64,000 nt of DNA from Arthrobacter sp. PAMC25564 (GCF_004798705.1 NZ_CP039290.1:1984001-2048000); one strand, 5' to 3'. Counted from the stretch's first letter, positions 26,537 to 36,426 are shown. A program made the numbers and translations. Notes: generated by a model not told the origin, from the letters alone.

Positions 26537-27370
26537 TCAGCCCCTCGGGGCCCAGCCGCGGTCCAGGAGTGCGGCGCGGACCTTCGCGACGGCGGAACGG
26601 GCTTCGTTGGCCATGTGCCGCTTGGACAGCCGGACCAGTGTCCAGCCGGCGCGGCTGAAATCCTCCTCGCGGGAAATGTCGCGGATGATCTGGCCGGCCT
26701 CGGAGTGGCCCTCGCCTTCGCATTCGACGGCCACGCGGTATTCGGGGTACGCAAGATCGGGTTGACGCACGACGCCGGCACGCAGTTCCGTGCGCGGGTT
26801 CAGCCAGGGCTCCGGCAGGCCTTCCCTGTCCAGCATCTCGGCGAGTTCGTCGATACTGGCGTATCCCTCGCGACGGCCCTCCAGTTCGGGACGCGGACGG
26901 CGGATCAGGTGGTCGGCCACGACGGTGAGCTCGTCGATGCTCATCCTGCGTGAGACGTCCAGCCACGTGCGGGCGCGGGTCGTGAGCAGGACGCCGTCCA
27001 GATTCGTGATCTCGTCGGGGAAGAACTGGCCGACGTGGCCCACGACGCCGGTCCGCCGCGGTATGGCCACCGTGTCCGGCCGTGAGATATGGAAGCCGGG
27101 GGAGTCCGCTCCCGGGAGGAAGCCGGGCAAGGACCAGAGCCGAAAGGCGGTGGCATGGGACGCTGCCGAGAACTCCGTGATGCGGCTGACCGGACGGACC
27201 AGCGCCGCGAACCCCGGCTCGGCCAGATCCCCTGGAATCCGGATGCCGCGGCTGGGCGCCGGAAGCCCGGGGCGACGCAGCCTGCGGTGGCTGGCGCCGG
27301 CGTCGAGCGCTTCCCGGAACGTAAAGGGAGCGTAAGCCAGCGGCTCCGGCAATGGTTGAGGGGTCTTCAT
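26537..27370 (-). CDS. Hypothetical protein with endonuclease-like C-terminal domain
   Basis: 277 residues from the ATG at 27370; a longer frame would run into the next repeat. The C-terminus (QPDLAYPEYRVAVECEGEGH, REEDFSRAGWTLVRLSKR) follows the D-x(n)-ExE pattern of the DUF559/Vsr-like restriction-endonuclease fold widespread in actinobacteria. The N-terminus (residues 1-100) resembles an AbiEi-type or transcription-factor-like region. Function is unknown. It is flanked on both sides by family B palindromes. Confidence 0.65.
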   Translation of the reverse strand: MKTPQPLPEPLAYAPFTFREALDAGASHRRLRRPGLPAPSRGIRIPGDLAEPGFAALVRPVSRITEFSAASHATAFRLWSLPGFLPGADSPGFHISRPDTVAIPRRTGVVGHVGQFFPDEITNLDGVLLTTRARTWLDVSRRMSIDELTVVADHLIRRPRPELEGRREGYASIDELAEMLDREGLPEPWLNPRTELRAGVVRQPDLAYPEYRVAVECEGEGHSEAGQIIRDISREEDFSRAGWTLVRLSKRHMANEARSAVAKVRAALLDRGWAPRG

Positions 27371-27433
27371 CGCCCCATCGTGGCAAATCCAGGCGCGCCG
27401 CGTGGGGTTATCCACAGGCTGGCGCGCCCGCAG

Positions 27434-27499
27434 CCCGACTGACTGGCAGTAGTTGTCGTTTTGACCGCCCAAAACGACAACAAATGCGAGTCAGTTGGG
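27434..27499. repeat. Dispersed intergenic palindrome, family B, copy 4
   Basis: 66-nt palindrome starting CCCGACTGAC and ending TCAGTTGGG, inner arms AGTTGTCGTTTTG / CAAAACGACAACAA. With copy 3 it brackets the endonuclease-like gene in direct orientation of its asymmetric ends. Confidence 0.85.
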
Positions 27500-27532
27500 A
27501 GGGCGGGGAGGGCGGGGGACCGGAATGACGCG

Positions 27533-30500
27533 TCAGTGCCGGAGCGCGGGCTCTTCCTCGGCGTCCTCGGCGTCGTCGGTATCGTCACTGCTTGGCGCGG
27601 GCGCGGGGGCGGCGTGGCGGGCGCTGCGGCGGAGGGCCTTCCGCAGGGCGTTCCGCTCGCGCCGTCCTTCCACCAGACGGTACAGCACCGGAACCAGGAC
27701 CAGCGTCAGCGCGGTAGAGGAGATCAGGCCGCCGATCACCACGATGGCCAGCGGCTGCGAGATGAACCCGCCCCCGCCCGTCAGGCCCAGGGCCATGGGC
27801 GTCAGGGCGAACACCGTGGCCAGTGCGGTCATCAGGATCGGCCGGAGCCGCTGCCGGGCTCCGTGGATGATCGCATCGGCCACGCTCATCCCCGGCTCGC
27901 CGTCCCGCGGCTGGCGGTACTGGTTGATCAGGTCGATCAGCACGATCGCGTTGGTCACCACGATGCCCACCAGCATCAGCATGCCGATCAGCGAGGGCAG
28001 CCCCAGCGGCACCCCGGTCACCACAAGCAGGGCGATGGCGCCGGTCGCGGCGAAGGGGACGGACACGAGCAGGATCAGCGGCTGCACCAGGGACTTGAAC
28101 GCGGCCACCATAATGACGTAGACGATCGCGATGGCCGCGAGGAGTGCCAGGCCCAGCTGGGCGAAGGAATCGGCCTGCTGGGTGGTGGCGCCGCCGATCG
28201 TGGCTGTGACACCGGGAGGGAGCTGGACAGTCTGGAGCCGGTTCTGCACTTCGGTGCTGACCGCTCCGAGGTTGGAGCCCGACGGCGTGATGGAAACCCG
28301 TGCGGTCCGCTGGCCGTTGCTGGCGGTGATCGAGACCGGAACATCCACCTGCTCCACGGAAGCGATACTGCCCAGCGGAACGGCACCGGCCGCCGTCGGC
28401 AGCGGGATGTCCCGGACGGCGCCGATACTGGTGAAGCGGGTGCCCTCACCGATCCGGACCGGGAAGTCGTTGGTGCCTATGCGCACCGTCCCGGCCGGAA
28501 TCGGGCTGACGGTCGCGGCCAGGACGCCGGCGACCTGCTCCTCGTTCAGGCCGGCGGCGACAGCCTTGGCCCGGTCCACCTTGACCTGGACGACGGCCTG
28601 GCTCGCGGCCAGGTTGGTGGCGACCTCGCTGCTGCCGGGGACGCCGTCCATGGCCTTGACCATGGCGTCGCTGGCGGTCCTGAGGTCGGCCGTCGTCGCC
28701 GCCTTGAGCGTGATGTCCACGGTGGAGGATGTGCCGAAACCGCCCTGCTGGGAGCCGACGGTGATCTTGCCGGCGTCGCTGAGCCCGGCCAGGGCGCTGC
28801 GGACCGTGTCCTGGAGTTTGGCCTGCTTGGCCTTCGCATCGGTGACGACGGTGAAGCTGGAATTCGAGGCGCCGGTGGAGAGGAGCGCGGAGAAGCCCGA
28901 CTGGGCGTTGCCGGTGGTGGCCTGGACGTCCTTGACGCCGTCGATCTTCCGCAGCACGTCTTCGACTTTGACCGCCGCCGCGTTGGCGTCGGCGAGGCTC
29001 GTGCCCGCGGGCAGTTCCTGCTTGACGGTCATGCTGTTTTCCCCGGAGCTGCCAAGCAGGTCGGTGGCGAGCAGCGGGGACATCGCGGCCGTTCCGCCGA
29101 GCACCAGGACGGCGGCGACCAGGGTGATGACCGGATGCCGCTGGGACTTGGTCAGCACGGGCAGGTAGCCGCGGTGCAGGAGGCTGCGCTGCTCGGCCTC
29201 GTGGGCTTTGGCCGCGATCTCCCGTGCGGACGCTTCCGTGACACCGGAATCTGCGGGGTTCCGCAGGAACCAGTAAGCCAGGACAGGCACGATCGTCAGT
29301 GAGACCAGCAGCGAGGAGACCAGGGCGATGGTGACCGTGAGTGCGAAGGGCCGGAACAGCTCTCCGGCGAGGCCGCCCACGAAGGCGATCGGCAGGAAGA
29401 CGGCCACGGTGGTCAGGGTGGAGGCGGTGATGGCACCGGCCACTTCCCGGATGGAGGTCAGGATCGCGGTGATCTTGGCTTCGCCGTAGCTGAGGTGGCG
29501 CTTGATGTTTTCGATGACGACGATCGAATCATCCACGACGCGGCCGATCGCGATAGTGAGCGCGCCCAGGGTCAGGATGTTCAGCGAATAGCCGGTCGCC
29601 GAGAGGCCGATGAAGGTGATCAGCAGGGACAGCGGAATGGACACGGCCGTGACCAGGGTGGAGCGCACGGACATCAGGAAGACCAGGATCACGGCGACGG
29701 CGAAGCCGAGGCCCAGGAGGCCCTCGGTGGTCAGATCCCTGATGGACTTCTCGATGAACGGTGCCTGGTCGAACACCGGCGTGAACTTGGCGTTCGCGCC
29801 GAGCTCGGCCTCCAGTTGCGGGATGGAGTCCTTGACCGCATGCGAGATCGCCACCGTGTCGCCCTCGGGCTTCTTGGTGACGGACAGGGCCAGGGTTTCC
29901 TTGCCGTTGGTCCTGGTGATCGAGGTGCGGGCGTCCTCGGCGATGCTGACGTCGGCCACGCTTCCGATCGTCGCGCCATCCCTCGCGCCGCCCAGCGGGA
30001 GGGCCTTGACCGCGTCCAGGGAATCCACCGGGCTGCCGATCTGCAGCGAGAGCGTCTTGCCCTGTTCCTGGATGGTGCCGGCCGGGATGAGCGTGCCGTT
30101 GTTCTTCAGTGCGTTGCTGATGGACTGGATGCTCGCACCGGACGCTGCCATCGCCGCGGGACGGGGCAGGATCTGGATGTGCTGGGTGGCGCCGCCGGTC
30201 ACGTCGGCGCCCCGCACGCCGTCGATCTTTTGCAGGCGCGGCACACTGAGCCGGGCGAGGTCGGCGTTGAGTTCACTGAGTGGTTTGTCCGAGGAGACGG
30301 CCAGGTAAACGATCGGGAAGTCGCTGATGCTGCCGGCGATCGCCTGCGGCTGGACGTCCTTGGGCAGCGCCTGCTTGGCGTTGGAGATGGCGCGGTCGAT
30401 CTGGTTCCGGGCCCGGTCCAGGTTGGTGCCGTAGGTGAAGGCCATGGTGATCTGCGAGACGCCGTTGCGCGAGGTGGACGACGTCGACTCGAGCCCCTCG

Positions 30501-30724
30501 ACGCCGTTGAGCGCCGTTTCCAGCGGTGCGCTGATCTGTTTGTCCACGACCTCCGGCGAGGCGCCGGTCATCGAGGTGATGACGGTGATCTGCGGGAACT
30601 CGATGGACGGGATGAGCTCCTGCTTCAGCGAAGACATCGTGATCACGCCGAAGACGGACGCGAAAACGGTGATCAGCGCGATCAGTGCCCGGTTTGCCAG
30701 CGACAGCTTTGCGAGCCGGAACAT
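27533..30724 (-). CDS. RND superfamily efflux permease (HAE-like)
   Basis: 1063-residue proton-driven efflux pump, normal length for AcrB-like transporters. Two halves each carry a TM bundle and a large extracytoplasmic loop. The TM4 proton-relay motif GRVVDDSIVVIENIKRHL is present near 395-412. The N-terminus RALIALITVFASVFGVITM is TM1. No periplasmic adaptor or outer-membrane channel gene accompanies it, as usual in Gram-positives. The C-terminal 40 residues are acidic and Ser/Ala-rich. AGGAG precedes the ATG. Confidence 0.93.
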   Translation of the reverse strand: MFRLAKLSLANRALIALITVFASVFGVITMSSLKQELIPSIEFPQITVITSMTGASPEVVDKQISAPLETALNGVEGLESTSSTSRNGVSQITMAFTYGTNLDRARNQIDRAISNAKQALPKDVQPQAIAGSISDFPIVYLAVSSDKPLSELNADLARLSVPRLQKIDGVRGADVTGGATQHIQILPRPAAMAASGASIQSISNALKNNGTLIPAGTIQEQGKTLSLQIGSPVDSLDAVKALPLGGARDGATIGSVADVSIAEDARTSITRTNGKETLALSVTKKPEGDTVAISHAVKDSIPQLEAELGANAKFTPVFDQAPFIEKSIRDLTTEGLLGLGFAVAVILVFLMSVRSTLVTAVSIPLSLLITFIGLSATGYSLNILTLGALTIAIGRVVDDSIVVIENIKRHLSYGEAKITAILTSIREVAGAITASTLTTVAVFLPIAFVGGLAGELFRPFALTVTIALVSSLLVSLTIVPVLAYWFLRNPADSGVTEASAREIAAKAHEAEQRSLLHRGYLPVLTKSQRHPVITLVAAVLVLGGTAAMSPLLATDLLGSSGENSMTVKQELPAGTSLADANAAAVKVEDVLRKIDGVKDVQATTGNAQSGFSALLSTGASNSSFTVVTDAKAKQAKLQDTVRSALAGLSDAGKITVGSQQGGFGTSSTVDITLKAATTADLRTASDAMVKAMDGVPGSSEVATNLAASQAVVQVKVDRAKAVAAGLNEEQVAGVLAATVSPIPAGTVRIGTNDFPVRIGEGTRFTSIGAVRDIPLPTAAGAVPLGSIASVEQVDVPVSITASNGQRTARVSITPSGSNLGAVSTEVQNRLQTVQLPPGVTATIGGATTQQADSFAQLGLALLAAIAIVYVIMVAAFKSLVQPLILLVSVPFAATGAIALLVVTGVPLGLPSLIGMLMLVGIVVTNAIVLIDLINQYRQPRDGEPGMSVADAIIHGARQRLRPILMTALATVFALTPMALGLTGGGGFISQPLAIVVIGGLISSTALTLVLVPVLYRLVEGRRERNALRKALRRSARHAAPAPAPSSDDTDDAEDAEEEPALRH

Positions 30725-30813
30725 CTCATGGTCTCCTGGTGGGTTGAGGGGACGTGCTTCACGGGTGGTTCAAAGGGGTGACTTGTCACAGCTGCCGCAA
30801 CCCACGCCGGGGG

Positions 30814-32316
30814 TCAGATCTGTGCGCCGACCTGTTCGAGCTGCAGGGTTTTCGCCGTCTGGGCTTCCAGTTGCGCGGCGAGTTCAGGGTTCTCGTTGAG
30901 CTTGATGCCGTAGCCGGGCATCATCTCCTTGAGCTTGGACTGCCAGCCCTTGAAGTTCCTGGGGAAGGACTTCTGGAGCAGCTCGATCATGATCGGCACA
31001 GCGGTGGAAGCGCCCGGGGAGGCACCGAGCAGGGCGCCGATGGAGCCGTCGCGTCCGGCGATGACCTCGGTGCCGAACTGCAGCACGCCGCCCTTCTTCG
31101 GGTCCTTCTTGATGATCTGGACCCGCTGGCCGGCGGTGATGAGTTCCCAGTCGCCGTCCTTGGCTTCGGGGTAGTACTCGCGAAGGGCCTCGACCTTGGC
31201 GCCGTGGCGCTTGGCGACTTCCTTGATCAGGTAGGCGGTGAGGTCCATGTTGTCCCGGCCTACGGCCAGCATCGGGAGGATGTTGGAGGGCCGGATGGAC
31301 AGCGGCAGGTCCAGGTAGGAGCCGTGCTTGAGGAAGTTGGTGGAGAAGCCGGCGTAGGGGCCGAAGAGCAGGGAACGCTTGCCGTTGACGAAGCGCGTGT
31401 CAAGATGCGGCACGGACATGGGCGGGGCCCCGACGGATGCCTGCCCGTAGACCTTGGCGCTATGCTGGCCGGCGAGCGTTTCGTCGGTGCAGCGGAAAAA
31501 CTGGCCGGAGACGGGGAAGCCGCCGTAGCCCTTGCTTTCCGGGATGCCGGAGGCCTGCAGCAGGTGCAGGGCGCCGCCGCCGGCGCCGACGAAGACGAAC
31601 TTCGCGTGGATCGAGCCGTGTTCGCCGGACTTCGGGTGCTTGATCGAGAGGTCCCAGCCGCCGTCGGAGGCCTTGCTGATGCCGGTGACGTCATGGCCGT
31701 AGTTGATTTCCGCGCCGTTGTTGCCGAGGTAGGTGGTCAACTCCCGGGTCAGGGCACCGAAGTCCACGTCGGTTCCTTCTGCGGCGCGCGTTGCCGCGAT
31801 GTGCTGCTTCGGGTCGCGGCCCTTGACGATCAGCGGGGCCCACTTGGCGATCTGGGCGTGGTCCTCGGAGTATTCCATCGAGCGGAACAGCGGATTCGGC
31901 TTGAGCGCCTCGTAGCGGGTGCGCAGGAACTTGGTGTTGGCGTCGCCGATCACGAAGCTCATGTGCGGAACGGTGTTGATGAAGCCCTTGGGTGAGCCGA
32001 TCAGCGAGTTCGTGATGAGGTGGGACCAGAACTGCCGGGACAGCTGGAACTGTTCGTTGATGTTCAATGCCTTGGCGGGGTCCACCGAGCCGTCTTTGGC
32101 TGCGGGGGAGTAATTAAGCTCACACAGTGCGGCGTGTCCGGTGCCCGCGTTGTTCCAGGGCCCGGAGCTCTCCAGGCCCGGTTCATCCAGGCGCTCAAAC
32201 AAGGAAATGGTCCAGTTCGGTTCAAGCTGCTTGATGAATGCGCCCAAGGTGGCGCTCATGATGCCGCCGCCAATCAGGACGACGTCGGCATGTTGGGTCT
32301 TGGAAATGAAAGTCAC
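30814..32316 (-). CDS. mqo: Malate:quinone oxidoreductase
   Basis: FAD-dependent membrane-associated enzyme oxidising malate to oxaloacetate with quinone reduction, a TCA-cycle step. The 500-residue protein has the dinucleotide fold [17 protein letters not shown] near the N-terminus, [40 protein letters not shown] and [17 protein letters not shown]. The GTG at 32316 with GGAGA 8 nt upstream was chosen over a start at 32352 because it gives the usual N-terminus. Confidence 0.95.
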   Translation of the reverse strand: MTFISKTQHADVVLIGGGIMSATLGAFIKQLEPNWTISLFERLDEPGLESSGPWNNAGTGHAALCELNYSPAAKDGSVDPAKALNINEQFQLSRQFWSHLITNSLIGSPKGFINTVPHMSFVIGDANTKFLRTRYEALKPNPLFRSMEYSEDHAQIAKWAPLIVKGRDPKQHIAATRAAEGTDVDFGALTRELTTYLGNNGAEINYGHDVTGISKASDGGWDLSIKHPKSGEHGSIHAKFVFVGAGGGALHLLQASGIPESKGYGGFPVSGQFFRCTDETLAGQHSAKVYGQASVGAPPMSVPHLDTRFVNGKRSLLFGPYAGFSTNFLKHGSYLDLPLSIRPSNILPMLAVGRDNMDLTAYLIKEVAKRHGAKVEALREYYPEAKDGDWELITAGQRVQIIKKDPKKGGVLQFGTEVIAGRDGSIGALLGASPGASTAVPIMIELLQKSFPRNFKGWQSKLKEMMPGYGIKLNENPELAAQLEAQTAKTLQLEQVGAQI

Positions 32317-32396
32317 GATCAGTCTCCGTTTAGCAGCGGCTCTGGCTGTCACAGAATATCCCTGCCCAGCCTACTAACTGAAATTGGGCCCTTCCG

Positions 32397-34067
32397 TCAA
32401 GGTTTCAGCTCGACCTTTGTGAAAACTTCATTTAGGACCGGCGACGCCGGGTACTTCAGCACGCGGTCGGAGAGCGCCAGCGCCGAGATCGGGAACGCAA
32501 TCGGGACGGCCGGCACGGAGGCCGCGATCTGCGTATTGATGGTCTGGTACTGCTCGGTCCGCTCCTTGCCGTCCGGCAGGCCGCGGGCCCGGGCGATCTT
32601 GGAGAAGACCTGGGGATCCTGGTAGCCGAACTCGCCGGTCTTCTCACCGAAGAGCGGCCCCACGAAGTTGTCCGGATCGGAGTAGGAACCGTTCCAGCCG
32701 AGCAGGTGGAGGGCATGGTCGCCGGGGGAGGTGACCTTCTGCAGGTAGCCGTCGGACCAGTCGACGGGCACCGGCTTGATGTTCAGGCCGACGGCGGTCA
32801 GCTGCCTGCTGATCTCCGCGTAGACCTTTTCCGGGGTCGGCAGGTAGGGCCGGGTGACGTTGAGCGGGTAGTAGAACTTCAGTTCCTCGCCCTTGTAGCC
32901 GGCTTCGGCCAGCAACTGCTTGGCCTTGTCCGGGTTGTATCCCAGGGACGGTGCGGTGTTGTTGAAGCCGCTCAGCTTGGGCGGGACGAACTGGGAGGCC
33001 TGGGCCGTGTTGTCGATGAAGAACCGGCGGATCAGGGTGTCCTTGTCCAGGGCCATTTCGATCGCCTGGCGGACCTTGAGGTTCTGCAGGATGGGGATGT
33101 CCTGGTTCATGCCCAGGTACATGACGGAGAAGGGGTCCCGCTGGATGATCTGCTTGCCCCGTTTGACCAGCTGGTCGAAATTTCCCACCGTCACGGCGTC
33201 GTAGGCGTCGATCTTGCCGTCGAGCAAGGCCTGCAGCCGTGCCTGCGGCTGGTCGTAGGCGACGAAGTTGATGGTCCCGATCTGGCCCTTGTCACCCCAG
33301 TAGTCCTTGTTGCTGGCCAGTGTGACGCTGCCCTGGTCCCAGGAGCCGAAGACATACGGGCCGGTACCCACCGGATGCAGGGCATAGGCGGACATCGGCT
33401 GCCCGTCGCGGCTCTGGTCCAGGACATCGGCGTTCCCGGCCTTCAGGGCCTGCGGCGAGGAGATGGCGAAGGCCGGGAGGGTCAGGGCCTGGAGGAACCC
33501 GGTGAAGGGCTGGGTCAGGTCAATCCTGACATTGTCGGGCGCCAGGGCCGTGCAGCCCTTGAAGATGGAGAGGGAGGCCTGGTCCGAATGCGCCTTGAAG
33601 ACGCTCTTGAAGCTGGTCCCGGTGGCCTGCTTGCGGAGCGCATCCGGGAAGTTGAACCAGCGGTTGAAGTTGTAGCAGACCGCCGCGGCGTCGAAGGGCG
33701 ATCCGTCCTGGAAGGTCACCTTGTCCCGGAGCCTGAAGGTGTAGGCCCGGCCTTCCTCGCTCTGGTTCCACTCCGTGGCGAGCAGCGGAGTGGGCTGCCC
33801 GGTGGTCTGGTCGACGCCCACGAGGCCCTCCAGCACCTGGCGGGTGATCCGGTAGGACTCGGTGTCGGACACCAGTGCCGGGTCCAGGCCCAGGGGCTGG
33901 GAGGCGGTGCCGAAGGTGAAGACGGCAGTGGGGGCGGCGGACGGACTGGCGGACGCAGCCGACGACGCCGGGCCGTCCCCCGCGGTTCCGGTGCAGGAAG
34001 CAAGTGGCAGCATCAGTAGGAGGGCGCCGATACCGGCTGCGATGCGGCGCGATGTACTGCTGGGCAC
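32397..34067 (-). CDS. ABC transporter substrate-binding lipoprotein, family 5 (peptide/nickel type)
   Basis: 556 residues with a lipoprotein signal (lipobox LASC, Cys at about 25) and a solute-binding family 5 fold: YRITRQVLEGLVGVD, YTFRLRDKVTFQDGSPFDAAAV, AYDAVTVGNFDQL. It should bind oligopeptides or related solutes outside the membrane. No permease or ATPase genes are adjacent, so it is an orphan receptor in this window. It starts with GTG after AGAGGTGA. Confidence 0.88.
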   Translation of the reverse strand: MPSSTSRRIAAGIGALLLMLPLASCTGTAGDGPASSAASASPSAAPTAVFTFGTASQPLGLDPALVSDTESYRITRQVLEGLVGVDQTTGQPTPLLATEWNQSEEGRAYTFRLRDKVTFQDGSPFDAAAVCYNFNRWFNFPDALRKQATGTSFKSVFKAHSDQASLSIFKGCTALAPDNVRIDLTQPFTGFLQALTLPAFAISSPQALKAGNADVLDQSRDGQPMSAYALHPVGTGPYVFGSWDQGSVTLASNKDYWGDKGQIGTINFVAYDQPQARLQALLDGKIDAYDAVTVGNFDQLVKRGKQIIQRDPFSVMYLGMNQDIPILQNLKVRQAIEMALDKDTLIRRFFIDNTAQASQFVPPKLSGFNNTAPSLGYNPDKAKQLLAEAGYKGEELKFYYPLNVTRPYLPTPEKVYAEISRQLTAVGLNIKPVPVDWSDGYLQKVTSPGDHALHLLGWNGSYSDPDNFVGPLFGEKTGEFGYQDPQVFSKIARARGLPDGKERTEQYQTINTQIAASVPAVPIAFPISALALSDRVLKYPASPVLNEVFTKVELKP

Positions 34068-34131
34068 TCGACTATCACCTCTGGGAAATGGATGGGCCGC
34101 CGGGCTGCGGAACAGCCCCAGTCTAATTGAC

Positions 34132-34149
34132 CAAAGGGCCGGCCCTTTG
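34132..34149. promoter_or_regulatory. 18-bp perfect palindrome upstream of the peptide-binding lipoprotein
   Basis: CAAAGGGCCGGCCCTTTG is a perfect palindrome 65 nt before the GTG start. It has no loop and no T-tract on the gene strand, so an operator is more likely than a terminator. Confidence 0.45.
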
Positions 34150-34164
34150 TTGTTGACGCCCGCA

Positions 34165-34202
34165 CCAAAAAGCGACGGCCCGCACCCTCTTGGGTGCGGG
34201 CC
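34165..34202 (-). terminator. Intrinsic terminator of the fasciclin gene
   Basis: On the minus strand an 11-bp perfect stem, GGCCCGCACCC / GGGTGCGGGCC with a 4-nt loop (34177-34202), is followed by GTCGCTTTTTGG. It lies about 64 nt after the fasciclin stop codon. Confidence 0.85.
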
Positions 34203-34265
34203 ACCGCTTCAGCTGTCCGGTCCAGGGAGTCCGGATGGAACCGGAGCAGGAGTGTTTGGTTCTGC

Positions 34266-34934
34266 TTACTTGGGCATCAGGACGGAGTCGACCAGGTAGA
34301 CAGTGGCGTTCGCGGTCTTCACGCCGCCGCAGATGACGTTGGCGCCGTCAACCTTGAGGGCGTCCTTGGTGCCGGTGACGGTCACGGAACCGCCCTCGAC
34401 CGTTTTGTGGGTGCCCACGATCTGGTCCGGGGTGATCTGGCCGGGGACAACGTGGTAGGTCAGGATCTTGCTGAGCAGGGCATCGTCCGTCTTCAGCGTT
34501 TCGATCGTGGCGGCGTCGATCTTCTTGAAGGCGTCATCCACCGGAGCGAAGACGGTGAACTCGCTGCCGTTGAGGGTGTCCACCAGGTTGACCTTGGGGT
34601 TGAGCTTGCCGGAAACGGCGGCGGTCAGGGTGGTGAGGAGCGGGTTGTTCGACGCCGCGGTGGCTACCGGATCGAGGGCCATTCCGGAGACGGAACCGGC
34701 ACCGCTGGGGACCTGGGCGGCATAGGCGGCGCAGCCGGAACCGACGAGGTTGGCGGCGGGGTCCATGGGGGGCGCCGAGCTGGTGGACGGTGACGGCGCC
34801 ATGCTCGAGGCCGGCGGCGTGGACGCCGGAGCCGACGAGGCCGTGGTGCTGGATCCGCCACAGGCAGTGAGGCTGAGCATGGCCGCGGCAGCGATGCCTG
34901 CAACGGCGAAAGTCGTGCGCTTGATGGTCTGCAT
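34266..34934 (-). CDS. Fasciclin (FAS1) domain lipoprotein
   Basis: 222 residues: lipoprotein signal with lipobox LTAC (Cys at about 25), a Ser/Ala/Pro-rich linker to about 55, then one FAS1 domain with [32 protein letters not shown] and [10 protein letters not shown]. It ends in [11 protein letters not shown] as usual. FAS1 lipoproteins act in surface adhesion or matrix contact. A strong AAGGAGA precedes the ATG. Confidence 0.93.
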   Translation of the reverse strand: MQTIKRTTFAVAGIAAAAMLSLTACGGSSTTASSAPASTPPASSMAPSPSTSSAPPMDPAANLVGSGCAAYAAQVPSGAGSVSGMALDPVATAASNNPLLTTLTAAVSGKLNPKVNLVDTLNGSEFTVFAPVDDAFKKIDAATIETLKTDDALLSKILTYHVVPGQITPDQIVGTHKTVEGGSVTVTGTKDALKVDGANVICGGVKTANATVYLVDSVLMPK

Positions 34935-35130
34935 TTCCGTTTCTCCTTATGTTTTGCCGATCCTGGCTGCGGCGGATTTTGCCGCTCCGGCTGTTTCCAA
35001 CTGTCGGGCACCGACCTTTGGTTGGTGTCTCAATGGGTATTCGGGAGTCCGGAGAAAACGGATGGGTGCGGTGCGGGATTTCTTTTGGCGGCCGGAGAAG
35101 CCGCTGAAGTCCGGGCAACACGCGCCCAGA

Positions 35131-35161
35131 CAAAAGAACCCCGGTCCGAAGACCGGGGTTC
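35131..35161 (-). terminator. Terminator of tRNA-Leu
   Basis: On the minus strand GAACCCCGGTC, loop TTCG, and GACCGGGGTTC form a perfect 11-bp stem followed by TTTTG. It begins 6 nt past the tRNA 3' end. Confidence 0.92.
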
Positions 35162-35167
35162 TCTCTG

Positions 35168-35249
35168 TGCGCAAGGGGGGACTTGAACCCCCACGCCCGA
35201 AGGCACAGGAACCTAAATCCTGCGTGTCTGCCAATTTCACCACTCGCGC
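35168..35249 (-). tRNA. tRNA-Leu (anticodon UAG)
   Basis: 82-nt tRNA: acceptor GCGCGAG pairs with CTTGCGC, discriminator A, no encoded CCA. The D-arm includes GGTGAAATTGGCAGACACG, the anticodon stem-loop is CAGGATTTAGGTTCCTG with anticodon TAG, a variable stem follows (class II), and the T-arm is CCCCC/GGGGG around TTCAAGT. The long variable arm and anticodon identify leucine. Confidence 0.93.
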
Positions 35250-35372
35250 GCGGCGCCGTCGCCTGTCAGGTCCTCGGACCGTCGACGGCGGATGCCAGGC
35301 TCCATTGTACCTATGTCCGGCACCTCTGTCCGGCGGGTGCCGGGCCGGGTCACTGGCACGGCACGGCGGGGA

Positions 35373-35846
35373 TCAGACTCCGAGGTTCAGATCCCTGCGC
35401 AGCTTGGCAACATGTCCCGTGGCGCGAACGTTGTACTGCGCGACTGCGACCTTGCCTTCAGGATCGACCACGACCGTGGAGCGGATGAGCCCCTGGTAGC
35501 TGCGGCCGTAATTCTTCTTTTCGCCCCAGGCCCCGTACGCCTCGGCCACGGCGTGGTCCTCATCCGAGAGCAGCGGGAAGTTCAGCCCTTCAGCGGTGGC
35601 GAACCTTGAGAGTTTGTCCACCGGGTCGGGAGAGATTCCGAGCACCTCGTAGCCGGCCTTCTGCAGGAATGCCAGGGAATCACGGAAATCGCACGCCTCC
35701 TTGGTGCACCCCGGGGTGGATGCCGCCGGGTAGAAGTACACCACGGTGCTGCGGCCCCGGTATCCCTTCAGGCTGACGTCCTGTCCTTCCGCGTTCCTAA
35801 GGGTGAAATCCGGTGCGGGGTCACCGGGGATGAGTCGTTCAGTCAA
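35373..35846 (-). CDS. bcp: Thioredoxin-dependent thiol peroxidase Bcp
   Basis: 157-residue peroxiredoxin of the BCP/PrxQ class that reduces peroxides. TPGCTKEACDF holds peroxidatic Cys47 and resolving Cys52 in the PrxQ spacing. Upstream is PAPDFTLRN and downstream SDEDHAVAEAYGAW. It is a single gene, convergent with nothing and located next to tRNA-Leu. Confidence 0.95.
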   Translation of the reverse strand: MTERLIPGDPAPDFTLRNAEGQDVSLKGYRGRSTVVYFYPAASTPGCTKEACDFRDSLAFLQKAGYEVLGISPDPVDKLSRFATAEGLNFPLLSDEDHAVAEAYGAWGEKKNYGRSYQGLIRSTVVVDPEGKVAVAQYNVRATGHVAKLRRDLNLGV

Positions 35847-35921
35847 GGCGTTCTCCTTCGCAGGGTGGGGGAATGTCCAAGCCTAATGAGCAGTGCCGCG
35901 GCCGACGAATCCGGCGCTCGC

Positions 35922-35934
35922 TATACTCGTTGAT
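35922..35934 (+). promoter_or_regulatory. -10 box of a leaderless MarR gene
   Basis: TATACT (35922-35927) is a near-consensus -10 ending 7 nt before the ATG at 35935. This leaves essentially no 5' UTR and fixes the start codon. Confidence 0.65.
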
Positions 35935-36426
35935 ATGCCTGATATGGATCGCTGGCCCACTGGGCGCCTATTGTCCACGGCAGCACGCCTGGTCGAGCAC
36001 TCCTGGAACGAAAAACTGGGGGCCATTGGCCTGACCCATGCGGGGGTGATCGCCATGGAAGTGCTCGCCGCGAACGGGCCGATGACGCAGGCCCAACTGG
36101 CCCAACTGGTCCGGGTCCAGGCGCAGACGATGGGCAAGACGCTGACCCGGCTGGAAGCACACGGACATATTTCCCGGGAGCGCAGCACCTCTGACCGCCG
36201 CAGCCATGTGGTGTCCCTGACGGATCGGGGCCGCGAGGCCGTCGCCGAAGCCGCGGACATGGAACGCACCGTGCTTGCGGCCGCGTCAATTGACCCCGAG
36301 CTGCTGAGGCAGGAACTCCAGGCTGTCGTGAGGGAACTGGCGAACCGCATCTCATCCCCGGCGGCCACGGCCATTGTCACCGCCGCGGAGCCCGGACTCG
36401 TCGCCGAGGCCTCCAGCCTGGGCTGA
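35935..36426 (+). CDS. MarR family transcriptional regulator
   Basis: 163-residue winged-helix protein: LTHAGVIAMEVLAANGPMTQ, then AQLAQLVRVQAQTMGKTLTRLEAHGHI as the DNA-binding helices, wing STSDRRSHVVSLTDRG. The C-terminal 40 residues are Ala-rich. The ATG at 35935 was chosen because of the adjacent -10 box; the frame opens 42 nt earlier without a signal. It may control itself or the dienelactone hydrolase gene 57 nt downstream. Confidence 0.87.
   Translation: MPDMDRWPTGRLLSTAARLVEHSWNEKLGAIGLTHAGVIAMEVLAANGPMTQAQLAQLVRVQAQTMGKTLTRLEAHGHISRERSTSDRRSHVVSLTDRGREAVAEAADMERTVLAAASIDPELLRQELQAVVRELANRISSPAATAIVTAAEPGLVAEASSLG

Noticed and set aside
27461..29302. 613-codon rightward frame opposite the RND pump
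   Set aside because: Composition is His/Asp/Gln/Gly-rich and repetitive, as expected for an antisense shadow of a high-GC transporter gene.
34132..34149. Terminator for the fasciclin transcript
   Set aside because: A better hairpin with a T-run (34165-34202) lies nearer the gene; this palindrome has no loop.
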